The notes beneath the pieces are model-generated. The model was not told the origin of the DNA. It did not search any database and saw only the letters and a program-made list of their open reading frames with translations. Shown piece after piece: positions 7,793 to 15,848 of a DNA stretch of 64,000 nt. This DNA comes from Bacillota bacterium. GTDB taxonomy: Bacteria > Bacillota > UBA4882 > UBA8346. The stretch's first letter is position 1, and each line of letters starts with the position of its first letter. The stretch spans positions 62,001 to 126,000 of the forward strand of contig JAFABB010000034.1 of NCBI GenBank assembly GCA_023426245.1. The letters run 5' to 3'. Both the position numbers and the translations under genes were made by a program.

Positions 7793-9082
7793 TTATTTGG
7801 CCCCTAAAATTTGATTAACTTCTTTTTCAGCATCTTCAAGCATTTTATTCACGGTCTTTTGGCCTGTAATTGCCGCCGAAAGCTCTCTTGACAGCACATC
7901 CTCAACTCTCGTCCATCGAAGTGTACCTGGTCGCGACTTAGCGCCCTGAAGGGAAGTTAGTACCGATTTTGCTTCTGGGTATACCTTTATATATTCAGGG
8001 TCATTGAAAGTCTTGGAAACACTGGGAGAATTATTATTCTGTACAGCAAGCTTCCTCTGTTCTTCTTCGCCGCATACAAATTTGATGACATCCCAGGCCA
8101 ATTCCTTATTAGCGCTGTATTTGCTTACTCCAAGCCCCCAGCCTGAAATTTCAGTGATTCCGGAAGTTAGGCCGGACTCTTTATCATAGGGAAGAAACGG
8201 CGCGACAGCAAAGTTTCCGGCGAACTTAGATTTTTGGGAATTGTTTATTTCTTGGAAATAAGGTGAGTAAGTTATGGCCATTGCCGTTATTCCTTGTTGC
8301 ATGGATGAAATAACGCCGTCCTGTTCATAATCGATTGCCGAAGGAGGCACAACTTTGTATTTTTTATAAAGATCGATCAAAAATTGGGTAGCCTTTCTGC
8401 CCTGTGGGCTATTGAAAACTGCTTTGGTCATGTTTTCATTTAAGATGTTTCCTCCGAAACTATAGAGGAAAGGAACCCATTGGGCCACAAGGTAATTGGT
8501 TTGCTTAAAAGCTGCTGAAAATCCATATACGTTGTCCTCTGTCAATTTTTGGGCTGTACTTAAAAATTCATCCATTGTCTTTGGAACAGGCAAATTTTTA
8601 GCTTTTAACAAATCCGTTCTATAAATAAGAACCCACCCCCCAATTCGCATGGGTAAGGCAAGTAATCTATTTTGATTCTGAATTTTCATGGTGAACATGT
8701 TCAGCATTGATGGAACATAGATTCCCGTATCAAATTTGCTTTTCTGGATATATGGCTGCAAAGGCTGCAAATAACTGTTGAGTTCGGCCAGCCATATCTG
8801 GGAATCAACATTGACAATATCGATATTTTTCGATTTATTTCTCAATTCCAAAAGCTGTTTATCGTGGGTATCACCGTAGGGATAGGAAAGTACTTCCACC
8901 TTAACACCCTTGGCGGCCTCGTAATCCTTCATCGCCTGGCTGATTGTCCTTCCCGAGCTTCCTTCCGATACCATTATCCGCAAAACCTTCTGCGAACTCT
9001 TGCCGTCAACGGTAAAAACAGGCACACAAATTAAAACAGCGCTTAACAAAATCCCTAAAATAACAGACGAACTCTTATGCAT
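7793..9082 (-). CDS. ABC transporter extracellular solute-binding protein (family 1)
   Basis: The protein of 429 residues has a Sec signal peptide (hydrophobic core in the first 25 residues, no lipobox Cys) followed by a family 1 sugar-binding fold: early 'VLRIMVSEGSSGRTI', a central AMAITYSPYF segment and a C-terminal ELSAAITG-type tail. It should deliver an oligosaccharide or related solute to the two permeases downstream. The lack of an obvious lipobox is unusual for a Gram-positive binding protein; a membrane-bound, uncleaved form is possible. RBS AGGGAGGG. Substrate unknown. Confidence 0.88.
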   Translation of the reverse strand: MHKSSSVILGILLSAVLICVPVFTVDGKSSQKVLRIMVSEGSSGRTISQAMKDYEAAKGVKVEVLSYPYGDTHDKQLLELRNKSKNIDIVNVDSQIWLAELNSYLQPLQPYIQKSKFDTGIYVPSMLNMFTMKIQNQNRLLALPMRIGGWVLIYRTDLLKAKNLPVPKTMDEFLSTAQKLTEDNVYGFSAAFKQTNYLVAQWVPFLYSFGGNILNENMTKAVFNSPQGRKATQFLIDLYKKYKVVPPSAIDYEQDGVISSMQQGITAMAITYSPYFQEINNSQKSKFAGNFAVAPFLPYDKESGLTSGITEISGWGLGVSKYSANKELAWDVIKFVCGEEEQRKLAVQNNNSPSVSKTFNDPEYIKVYPEAKSVLTSLQGAKSRPGTLRWTRVEDVLSRELSAAITGQKTVNKMLEDAEKEVNQILGAK

Positions 9083-9378
9083 ATAAAAACCCTCCCTTTT
9101 TTATTCAGTCAGTATTGCATAATTTTAAATCTGTCGTTACTCGAGCCCAACTTATAGGCTCTGAATGGGGTTAAAAACCATTAATAAAAATCCGGCCGTA
9201 CTTCAAATTATCGCTGAATCCATTGAAACACTCCTTTCATTTGAAATCACCTAATAAAAAAGCAATGCTTGTACTAATTAAGAAAACGATTGGTGTTAGA
9301 AGTACAGAAAAGTGTAAACCGGGTGCGGAATAAATGCCTCTTCGCACTTACTCCGGACCAGTTTAAATCAATTTTATT
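9083..9378. other. Gap between cyclase and binding-protein genes
   Basis: No gene. On the minus strand there is a strong RBS (AAAGGAG) followed by a six-codon frame (9203-9223, MDSAII). A weak stem (GTGCG/CGCAC, near 9325-9350) is the only hairpin I see after the cyclase gene. Confidence 0.35.
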
Positions 9379-10926
9379 TTATTTCCAATCTTCCCACACA
9401 AAGATATCAACCGGGAATCCCCCAAGGTTATGGGCGGGCAACGGCAAGATAGCTGTTGAAAATCTCTTCTGTTTAATATGAGAAAGCTTGGTAGCCTTTT
9501 CAATTACAGGAATATCGTTGTTATGGAAATAATAATGCACATCATTGGATGTATATCGCATTCCATCAATACCACTGGGCGGATTGGATTTTTCAACGGA
9601 AGGAAAATCGATGACGATGGCTTTGATTCCCTTATCCGTTAGCCACCTTGCGGCACCAACCGTGAAGCCCGGCGTTATATCAATTGACTTTCCAAATAAA
9701 TACCAGTCATTGATATCCGCCCGTACAAAAAGAACGTCACCTTTATGTATGTCGGCATCCGATTTTTCAAGAAGATCCACATCAATTGTTTGCCTTGGAC
9801 CAATACTTTCGCTAAGATCAAGAATTGATGCATTTCCAATCAGCCTATCAATAGGCATTTCTTTATATTTTAACATGATATCTTCCGATATTTGATGGTA
9901 ATTAAATGGATCAAAATATGCGCATTCAGCATGAGTGTTTGAAGCGTGGCTGAAATACATATACATCTCTTGACTTCTGCCATCCGGGGTTCTAACATCA
10001 TCGCCTTCAAGAATAAAAGGTAGAAGCCTGGTCCACCTGGAAATTTGATTCTGCATATCCCTGGGCTCAATTCGTTCCGGCAAAGGCAGCTCCCAGCCAT
10101 GAGGCCTGTCAAACCTGGTATCCGGGTACGATTTGACCTTGTGAGACAAATCCAAATATTCATCCGGTTTATCGGGATTGATACCAATAACCCGGGCTGC
10201 CCCTCCCAAAGCCCCATGAATTTTCACAGGCACTCCAATAATCGCCCATTTCAAATTGTTGGTGACCGATTCCAGGTTCGCCAAATCTTCCACAACCGGT
10301 ATGCCGGCTTGGTTAAACAAATCAATGATGGATACATTACCCCGGTTGCTTTTTTCCAAAGGTTCTATGGTACGAGCGTCAATACCGACAACTTTTACAC
10401 CCACGTTTACCAGGTACTCTGCAGCCGCAAAGCTAAGACCGGGCAGCTCGGTATAATACCTTTTGGTTGGCTTCATATCGCGATAATTTTTGCTGAAGTT
10501 GGTATTTAAAAATACGATATCGCCCTTGGATATGTCATGTTTTTTGATATCGCCAACGGAAATATCACTCTTGATGTCGGTAACTTTGATAACTTTTAAA
10601 TTCCCAACCAATTGATCCGGAATCAATGCCGAAACATCCGCCGGGTCGTACAAATTGGCTTTGTTTTTTTTGAAATAGGTAATATGGGTTGTATGGGGTT
10701 TGGTGGTCATAGCGCAAAGATTGAACAATTCTCCCGGAAAAGGCCCGAGCAAAAAGGTTTTTAAATCAAAGAAGCCCATGATCTGATCGATGCTTCTCTC
10801 TTCTGAGACTTTCTCAATAAATGCATTGTAATCCGGGCGGTAACTATAAATCGGATAGGCTCCGCCGTCGGAATTACCTTCAGGACATGTATATCCTGGA
10901 ATGGATAAATTCAAAATTCGTTTCAT
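9379..10926 (-). CDS. Double-domain cyclase family protein (two PF04199-like halves)
   Basis: At 515 residues this is about twice the length of a normal cyclase/kynurenine-formamidase-like protein, and the two halves each show the fold: domain 1 (about 1-255) with HTTHITYF and FAAAEYLVNVGVKVVGIDA, domain 2 (about 256-515) with SNTHAECAYFDP and VGAARWLTDKGIKAIVIDF. The family's metal motif HxGTHxDxPxH is degraded in both: domain 1 has lost the Asp and second His, domain 2 keeps THAE. It may act on a cyclic amide, lactone or sugar-acid derivative; the substrate is not predictable. RBS AAGGAGAT. First gene of the LacI-controlled operon, after a leader of about 250 bases. Confidence 0.8.
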   Translation of the reverse strand: MKRILNLSIPGYTCPEGNSDGGAYPIYSYRPDYNAFIEKVSEERSIDQIMGFFDLKTFLLGPFPGELFNLCAMTTKPHTTHITYFKKNKANLYDPADVSALIPDQLVGNLKVIKVTDIKSDISVGDIKKHDISKGDIVFLNTNFSKNYRDMKPTKRYYTELPGLSFAAAEYLVNVGVKVVGIDARTIEPLEKSNRGNVSIIDLFNQAGIPVVEDLANLESVTNNLKWAIIGVPVKIHGALGGAARVIGINPDKPDEYLDLSHKVKSYPDTRFDRPHGWELPLPERIEPRDMQNQISRWTRLLPFILEGDDVRTPDGRSQEMYMYFSHASNTHAECAYFDPFNYHQISEDIMLKYKEMPIDRLIGNASILDLSESIGPRQTIDVDLLEKSDADIHKGDVLFVRADINDWYLFGKSIDITPGFTVGAARWLTDKGIKAIVIDFPSVEKSNPPSGIDGMRYTSNDVHYYFHNNDIPVIEKATKLSHIKQKRFSTAILPLPAHNLGGFPVDIFVWEDWK

Positions 10927-10989
10927 GAGCTGATCTCCTTATAATGTTTTTTTAATAGAGCCAAAATGATGCAATGAAAGGTATTATAT

Positions 10990-11009
10990 AATTTGAAAGC
11001 TTTCAAATT
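10990..11009 (-). promoter_or_regulatory. Operator O2 for a LacI-type repressor
   Basis: AATTTGAAAGCTTTCAAATT is a perfect 20-bp palindrome centred on GC, typical of LacI-family sites. It repeats the core of the larger palindrome 160 bases upstream, and lies in the leader of the cyclase gene. The pair could support repression by DNA looping. Confidence 0.75.
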
Positions 11010-11150
11010 TGACTCTAAAAAAAATTTTAATCCCTTTTCCTGCATCAATTCCTCTTTCGACTCTAGCATTACAATAACTATCAAACATTTTGTACTTCTA
11101 AAACAGCATCCATAATGACCAAGGTCTTATTCTTATCAATCAATTAACTA

Positions 11151-11182
11151 AAACTTAATTTGAAAGCTTTCAAATTAAGTTT
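11151..11182 (-). promoter_or_regulatory. Operator O1: 32-bp perfect palindrome
   Basis: A perfect palindrome of 32 bp (16-bp arms) with the same TTTGAAAGCTTTCAAA core as O2. It begins right after the -10 hexamer and so covers the predicted transcription start, a classical repressor position. Confidence 0.8.
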
Positions 11183-11211
11183 ATTATATCATGTCTTTTT
11201 TTTTGATGCAA
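11183..11211 (-). promoter_or_regulatory. Promoter of the cyclase/ABC operon
   Basis: Reading on the minus strand: TTGCAT (11211-11206), 17 bases, TATAAT (11188-11183). The -10 is perfect and the -35 moderate. The operator O1 starts at the next base. Confidence 0.6.
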
Positions 11212-11317
11212 GCCAGAAAATAGGAGCAATATCTTTTTCTGTAAAAAATGCCACATAACTGGCATCATAAGCTGCACCGAAACCATTATCAATATTCACC
11301 ACTAACGCCGCTGGCAC
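11189..11317 (-). pseudogene. C-terminal relic of a LarB-like (AIR carboxylase family) gene
   Basis: An open stretch of about 42 codons ends in a stop at 11189 and contains VVNIDNGFGAAYDASYV. The string VVNIDNGFGAG is, as far as I know, a hallmark of the C-terminus of LarB, a nickel-pincer-cofactor biosynthesis protein related to PurE. The rest of the gene is absent and there is no credible start. The operon promoter's -35 region lies inside the relic, so it may have arisen in or next to decayed coding DNA. Confidence 0.5.
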
Positions 11318-11496
11318 AATATATAAATTGGATAATGCTTTTTACTTGTTCGACTGCTTTTCCTTTGCACTAGATCACTTCCGGACATCCTAGCCGTATT
11401 TCACGGTGATTATCGATTTTCGTATTTAGGCACTAAAAAGATTAGGTCAATAGACCCTAATGTTCGATCCGGAAATCAAACACCCCGCTCTATCAA
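11318..11496. other. Non-coding stretch between relic and znu terminator
   Basis: I see no gene, clear promoter or repeat in this segment; it may contain further decayed sequence of the LarB-like relic. Confidence 0.3.
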
Positions 11497-11529
11497 AAAA
11501 CCCGCTGCCGTATTTTTAGCGCGGGTTTT
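11497..11529 (-). terminator. Terminator of the zur-znu operon
   Basis: AAAACCCGC (11497-11505) pairs with GCGGGTTTT (11521-11529). On the minus strand the stem is followed by a run of T, about 160 bases after the znuB stop codon. Confidence 0.75.
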
Positions 11530-11689
11530 CCATTTCAAAAATATTAATCCCGAAGGAGGTCAAAAAACATACCTTTATTTTTTTAGGCTCTCATCCCCCA
11601 TGGTCCCAAAAAACAGCGATTATTCTGTGTTCATAGCTTAATTTCATCGGCGCAAGGATATAAGTCTCTTGGCTGATCCCCTTCAAATT

Positions 11690-12526
11690 TCAATTGAGCA
11701 GCTTTTTTACAAAGAAAGTGATGAAGAAAAATATTGCCGAAACCAGAATGATGGTCGCCCCTGTGGCTGTCCCCCAGTAATAGGATAAAATCAGTCCCGT
11801 GATACCGGAAAAAAATGCGATTGCCACGGAATAAAGATGATATTGTTTGGCGCTGCCCGCGATGTTCCTGGCGCCTGCCGCCGGTAAAATCAGGAGAGAA
11901 TTGATAATTAATATGCCAATCCATTGAATGGATATGGTTACGACCACCGCCACCAACGCAGTGAAGAGAATTTCCACCAAAAACAGGTTGATGCCTCTAC
12001 TTTTAGCTAAAGACTCATTCATACTGACCATCAACAGTCTATTGAAAGAAAAATACCAAAAAATAATAACGGCAATTAAAACCAGACCGAGCATCCCGAT
12101 TTCCCCGGGTGTAATACTTAGTAAATCCCCGATTAAAAAGACGGAATACTTGTTAAACCCTCCACCCCGGGAAAGGATGACGATTCCTAAAGCCACCGCC
12201 ACGGAAGAAAAAACCCCGATGACCGTGTCGGTAGAAGTCTTATTACCGTTTTTCACGATTAGAATGCCCACGGAAAAGATTAACGCGAAACCAATCATCG
12301 ACCAGACCGGATTTCCGATCCCGATCATCGTGCCGATTGCTATGCCGGTTAAGGCGGAATGGCCTAAAGAATCGGCAAAAAAGGCCATCCGGTTATTCAC
12401 AACCATGGTTCCCATGATGCCAAAGATAGGTGTGACCAAAATTACGGCCAGCAAGGCATTTTTCATAAACAAATGTTGCAGCCAGGCAAAGGGGATTAAA
12501 TCGGTTAGGCTATACCATAGATGCAT
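11690..12526 (-). CDS. znuB: Zinc/manganese ABC transporter permease
   Basis: This 278-residue membrane protein of the ABC-3 family has eight or so transmembrane helices. The conserved NNRMAFFADSLGHSALTGIAIG-type segment (around 46-66) and GILIINSLLILPAAGARNIA segment (around 205-223) are characteristic. It is the last gene of the operon and overlaps the ATPase gene by 17 bases. RBS GGGGAG seven bases before ATG. Linkage to a Fur-family regulator with two CxxC motifs and to ZnuA favours zinc over manganese. Confidence 0.9.
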   Translation of the reverse strand: MHLWYSLTDLIPFAWLQHLFMKNALLAVILVTPIFGIMGTMVVNNRMAFFADSLGHSALTGIAIGTMIGIGNPVWSMIGFALIFSVGILIVKNGNKTSTDTVIGVFSSVAVALGIVILSRGGGFNKYSVFLIGDLLSITPGEIGMLGLVLIAVIIFWYFSFNRLLMVSMNESLAKSRGINLFLVEILFTALVAVVVTISIQWIGILIINSLLILPAAGARNIAGSAKQYHLYSVAIAFFSGITGLILSYYWGTATGATIILVSAIFFFITFFVKKLLN

Positions 12527-13313
12527 TGTTTTTCTCCCCTTCTGTTTCTTTAATTAGCCATAATGCACCGAATGTTTCCATGATTTTGGGGTGTGAAAAA
12601 ACTTCACCCGGCGTGCCGACACATTCGATAACCTTATTTAACAGCACAACCCGGTCGGCATATTTCTGAACCAGGCCTAAATCATGGGAGACCAAAATAA
12701 TCGTTAAATCATATTCTTCCCGCAGTTTCGATACCAGACCGTAAAACAACTCCATGCCGCGCTGGTCGACGCCGGAAATCGGTTCATCCAAAAGCAAAAT
12801 ATCAGGTATCGGCTGGAGGGCTAGAGCCAGCATGACCCGCTGCATTTCGCCTCCGGATAAATTGCCGAGACGCCTTTTTACCAAATGTTCGGCATCCACC
12901 CTGGAAAGAGCTCCCAGCGCTTTGCCGCGTCCTTCTTTGGCATGTCCCAGCCAAACAGGTCTGTTTGACTGGGACGCGATAAATAAATCCATTACACTGA
13001 TGGGAGAGCCAGGGTCAATCTGCATGCTTTGGGGAACATATCCAATGACGGGATGGTTTGTTTGTTTCCCAGCCGCGTCCAGGAAACCAAGCCTGCCGGT
13101 ATGTTTGACTTCTCCCAGGATAGCTTTAAGTAATGTACTTTTACCGGCTCCGTTCGGGCCAATAATTGCCGTCAATTCTCCACAATGGATATGCAGGTTG
13201 ATTCCCTTGAGAATTTCCGTTTTCCCCAGGGTTACATTGAAGTCCTCGATTTTGGTGCAGCAAAGATTGCAGGCATTGCGATTACCGGCACTAACGGAAT
13301 GCTTTGGATTCAT
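12510..13313 (-). CDS. znuC: Zinc ABC transporter ATP-binding protein
   Basis: This 267-residue ABC ATPase has Walker A GPNGAGKST, signature LSGGEMQRV, Walker B ILLLDEPISGVD and the switch His (LVSHDLG). Its start overlaps the znuA stop (TAATG), indicating translational coupling. An extension of about 20 residues before the ABC fold contains NACNLCC, a cysteine cluster not needed for ATPase function. With ZnuA and ZnuB it makes a complete importer. Confidence 0.92.
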   Translation of the reverse strand: MNPKHSVSAGNRNACNLCCTKIEDFNVTLGKTEILKGINLHIHCGELTAIIGPNGAGKSTLLKAILGEVKHTGRLGFLDAAGKQTNHPVIGYVPQSMQIDPGSPISVMDLFIASQSNRPVWLGHAKEGRGKALGALSRVDAEHLVKRRLGNLSGGEMQRVMLALALQPIPDILLLDEPISGVDQRGMELFYGLVSKLREEYDLTIILVSHDLGLVQKYADRVVLLNKVIECVGTPGEVFSHPKIMETFGALWLIKETEGEKNNASMV

Positions 13314-14227
13314 TATTGAAGCGCCTCTTGTAATGACTTTAGATTTTTCTCCATGGTCTTTAAATAAGTATCTGGATCGCCATTAGCGTCTCCGGTAACC
13401 GCCGGATCAAGGATAGATACTTTAATGCCGGTTTCTCTGGCAATTGTTTCGGCAGCTTTGGCCGGATATTGCGGTTCAGCGAATAACCCTTTTACTTTAG
13501 CTTTCTTAACTGTGGCGATGGTCTCGGCCAATTCTTGCGCACTGGGCTCCGATCCAGGTTCCCGCTCGATTACGGCAACGATCTTCAGGTTAAACTCCTG
13601 CGCAAAGTAGGGAAAAGCCTCATGGAAAGTAATGATGTTACGGTTTTTGACGCCATCCAAGCCCTTATGCATTTTCTCCTTTAAAGCTTGCAGTTTCTTG
13701 ATATAAGCAGCGGCGTTTTTACGATATTGAGGCCCATTGGCGGGATCGATTTTCGCCAATTGATCCCCGATATTTTTGACTTGTTTGATCGCATTGGATA
13801 TACTGACCCAAAGGTGGGGATTGTCGCCCTCTTCGCCGTCACCTTTGATTAAGGTTATTCCCTGGCTAGCCTCGACGATCTTTAACTTCGGCATTTGCTT
13901 GATGACCTTTTCCAGAAAAGCCTCCATGCCTGCGCCGTTAACCACAAAAACCCTGGCTTTCTCCAAAGTTTTTAAATCATCCGGGGTCAGCTGGTAGTCA
14001 TGCAGGCATCCGGTTTGGGGTTTGGTCATGTTGATGACTTTAACCCCTTTGACATCTTTGGTGACGTTGATGGTTTGAATATACATCGGGTAAAAAGAAG
14101 TCACAACCGTCAACCCGTTGTTCCCGGATTTCGCCTGGACGGAGTTTGGGTCAAAACCAACCAAGGCCAAGCCGGTTAATAAAACCAACAGTAGCCCGGT
14201 TATTATTTTAACTGATTTAAAATTCAT
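13313..14227 (-). CDS. znuA: Zinc ABC transporter substrate-binding protein
   Basis: The 304-residue cluster A-I binding protein has an N-terminal signal sequence and the metal ligands expected for ZnuA: His in CLHDYQLTPDD (about residue 75), His in DNPHLWVSI (about 139), His in TFHEAFPYF (about 203) and Asp in ILDPAV (near 275). The His-rich flexible loop of some ZnuA proteins is reduced to a short acidic piece (GDGEEGD). No lipobox is visible. RBS GGAGG, seven bases before ATG. It follows a small His/Cys membrane protein in the same operon. Confidence 0.9.
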   Translation of the reverse strand: MNFKSVKIITGLLLVLLTGLALVGFDPNSVQAKSGNNGLTVVTSFYPMYIQTINVTKDVKGVKVINMTKPQTGCLHDYQLTPDDLKTLEKARVFVVNGAGMEAFLEKVIKQMPKLKIVEASQGITLIKGDGEEGDNPHLWVSISNAIKQVKNIGDQLAKIDPANGPQYRKNAAAYIKKLQALKEKMHKGLDGVKNRNIITFHEAFPYFAQEFNLKIVAVIEREPGSEPSAQELAETIATVKKAKVKGLFAEPQYPAKAAETIARETGIKVSILDPAVTGDANGDPDTYLKTMEKNLKSLQEALQ

Positions 14228-14531
14228 TGAAATTCCTCCATTTTATATCGATTAAAGTATCTTGTTCATTGAAATAAAATGGCGGCGCTCTTAACCGGTT
14301 GCTAAAAATCCTGATGGAATTTATCTTTTTTGCCGCATTGAAACCGCCGGCAGCCAACACAGCGAGAGATAAAGAGAGCTCAAACGGCAGGAAAAAACCA
14401 AGGCCCGTATGTAAAAGCATGCAAAAAGGGCAATGAGACACATCATCATCGCCGGAATGGTGAAAATGAATATGACCGGTTAGAATGACCAATGAAAGGA
14501 TAATGATAACAATGAAAAACCGTTTCCGCAT
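14217..14531 (-). CDS. Small His/Cys-motif membrane protein, paralogue A
   Basis: The 104-residue protein starts with a hydrophobic segment followed by HIHFHHSGDDDVSHCPFC, then a second hydrophobic segment and NRAPPFYF. It sits between zur and znuA, overlapping znuA by 11 bases. A relative at 15386-15673 shares the order: hydrophobic helix, HxH, acidic DD, HCxxCxLLxxGF, hydrophobic helix, NRAPP. The His and Cys cluster suggests a metal site on the outer face of the membrane. I do not recognise a named family; DUF2946-like proteins are the nearest idea. The ATG at 14531 (GAGG five bases before) is preferred over an upstream in-frame ATG at 14573 inside zur. Confidence 0.65.
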   Translation of the reverse strand: MRKRFFIVIIILSLVILTGHIHFHHSGDDDVSHCPFCMLLHTGLGFFLPFELSLSLAVLAAGGFNAAKKINSIRIFSNRLRAPPFYFNEQDTLIDIKWRNFNEF

Positions 14532-14548
14532 GATTCCTCGCAGACTCT

Positions 14549-14959
14549 TTATTGGCTTGAACATTTCGGACAAGTGCCGAATAACTCCAAATTATGTTTC
14601 TTCACTTTATAATGGGTTTTCAACTCAATCTCCTGAACCAACTGATCGAAGATACATTCCGAAAAAACCACTTTAGCCCCGCATTTAAGGCACTCCAAAT
14701 CATGTCTGCAATGGTTTTTCACTAATTCATACTGATCAGCCTGACCTAAACTGTTTACTTTCCGGATCAGTCCCATTTTTTGCAAAATGCCCAGATTACG
14801 GTAAACCGTGCTCAAATTGACTTTACAATGCTTGTTGACCAGGCGGAATATTTCCTCGGCCATTAGCGGCGGACTGTCATCCAAAGCTGCTAAAATTTCG
14901 CAACGTTGTTTGGTCAATTTATAACCTTGTTCTTTGAGAATAACGAATTGATTTTCCAT
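14549..14959 (-). CDS. zur: Fur-family regulator, probable zinc regulator
   Basis: This 136-residue Fur-family protein has the winged helix (KLTKQRCEILAAL, then NLSTVYRNLGILQKMGLI) and a dimerisation domain with HCRHDLECLKC and a second CxxC (GTCPKC), the structural zinc site. The ATG at 14959 with AGAGGG just upstream is a better start than an ATG 17 codons earlier that has no ribosome binding site. It heads an operon with znuA, znuC and znuB, which makes zinc the likely sensed metal; PerR or Fur function cannot be excluded from sequence alone. Confidence 0.8.
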   Translation of the reverse strand: MENQFVILKEQGYKLTKQRCEILAALDDSPPLMAEEIFRLVNKHCKVNLSTVYRNLGILQKMGLIRKVNSLGQADQYELVKNHCRHDLECLKCGAKVVFSECIFDQLVQEIELKTHYKVKKHNLELFGTCPKCSSQ

Positions 14960-14976
14960 ATCGTTCCCTCTAATTA

Positions 14977-14999
14977 AGAATTTCTTGCATATAAATTCT
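14977..14999. promoter_or_regulatory. Candidate operator upstream of zur
   Basis: AGAATTT and AAATTCT form an inverted repeat separated by 9 bases, about 18 bases upstream of the zur start. Its position suits autoregulation, but it does not match a Zur consensus I can recall. Confidence 0.3.
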
Positions 15000-15385
15000 A
15001 TCATTTTCAATTTTTCCCGTCAAGCTATATCCACCACAAATAAAAAAATCCCGCCGCGTAGGCGCGTTCATTTAGCAAGGGCTATAAAAAGAATCTTTTG
15101 CATTTATCCAGTAGAACCGCAGCATACTATTCATGTCATAGAAAATTCAATTCTAAAAGCCCGCTTTTTTTGTGAAAAATATCCAAACGATTTTACCAAA
15201 CTCTGGAACACTGCCTCACCATTTACGTTAAAGATAAGAGATTTTTAACGACACGGATAACAATCACTGCGTTTTCCAAAAGAAAAGTCCCGCCGGAAGC
15301 AGGAACCCGTTCAATCATCACGAAAGCATAAATATTCTGCATTCCGTCAACACTGAAAGATAAAATACCGATTTCTGTGGTCAAA
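15000..15385. other. Divergent intergenic region between zur and the permease operon
   Basis: About 385 bases. A minus-strand frame (15223-15429) runs through part of it but has no ribosome binding site and overlaps the paralogue B gene. I see no strong promoter. Control elements for both directions are presumably here. Confidence 0.3.
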
Positions 15386-15673
15386 ATGAAAAAATCCGTC
15401 ATTCTTAAAATCAGCATCTTTCTAATCATCGGCTTAATGTTGTTGTTGTCCTTTCATACCCATCCTCTGCTTTCTCCATGGGATGACGGGGATGATCATT
15501 GCCTTTTATGCCAGCTTCTCCAGGTTGGATTCACCTGCAGCCTTGTATTTATACTCAAGTTATTGTTAATTCTCATCGAAATCATCTCTCTCTTCCAGAC
15601 TCCAACCGTTACAATACCTTCTCGAACCGGTTATGATAACCGGGCGCCTCCTTGTATGTTCCTTTTCAATTAA
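15386..15673 (+). CDS. Small His/Cys-motif membrane protein, paralogue B
   Basis: The 95-residue protein resembles paralogue A (14217-14531): N-terminal hydrophobic helix, HTHP, DDGDDHCLLCQLLQVGF, a long hydrophobic stretch and DNRAPPCMF. It stands divergently from zur and ahead of the YcgR-like permease. The ATG at 15386 has a poor ribosome binding site; a GTG lies three codons earlier. Conservation of HxH, HCxxC and NRAPP between the two copies is the main reason to call it real. Role unknown; a metal-binding accessory of the zinc system is my inference. Confidence 0.55.
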   Translation: MKKSVILKISIFLIIGLMLLLSFHTHPLLSPWDDGDDHCLLCQLLQVGFTCSLVFILKLLLILIEIISLFQTPTVTIPSRTGYDNRAPPCMFLFN

Positions 15674-15848
15674 TTTTCCTCCAGACATGAAATTACGATT
15701 GACATTAACCCGGTGAAAAACTGTGTTTTTATGCCTTTTTGGGGTTTGCTTTACCATGAATCCGTCAACTTTCATTGAAAACTTGCCGGATTTTAAGTTC
15801 AATAAACTGCTTTAGTCAACTCTGAAATAAACAAAAGAAAGGGATCCC

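Noticed and set aside
9280..9300. Catabolite-responsive element-like AAAACGATTGGT near the binding-protein gene
   Set aside because: Several key positions of the cre consensus do not match.
15223..15429. Minus-strand frame of 68 codons between zur and paralogue B
   Set aside because: No ribosome binding site, overlaps the start of paralogue B on the other strand, and paralogue B is supported by its similarity to the protein at 14217-14531.
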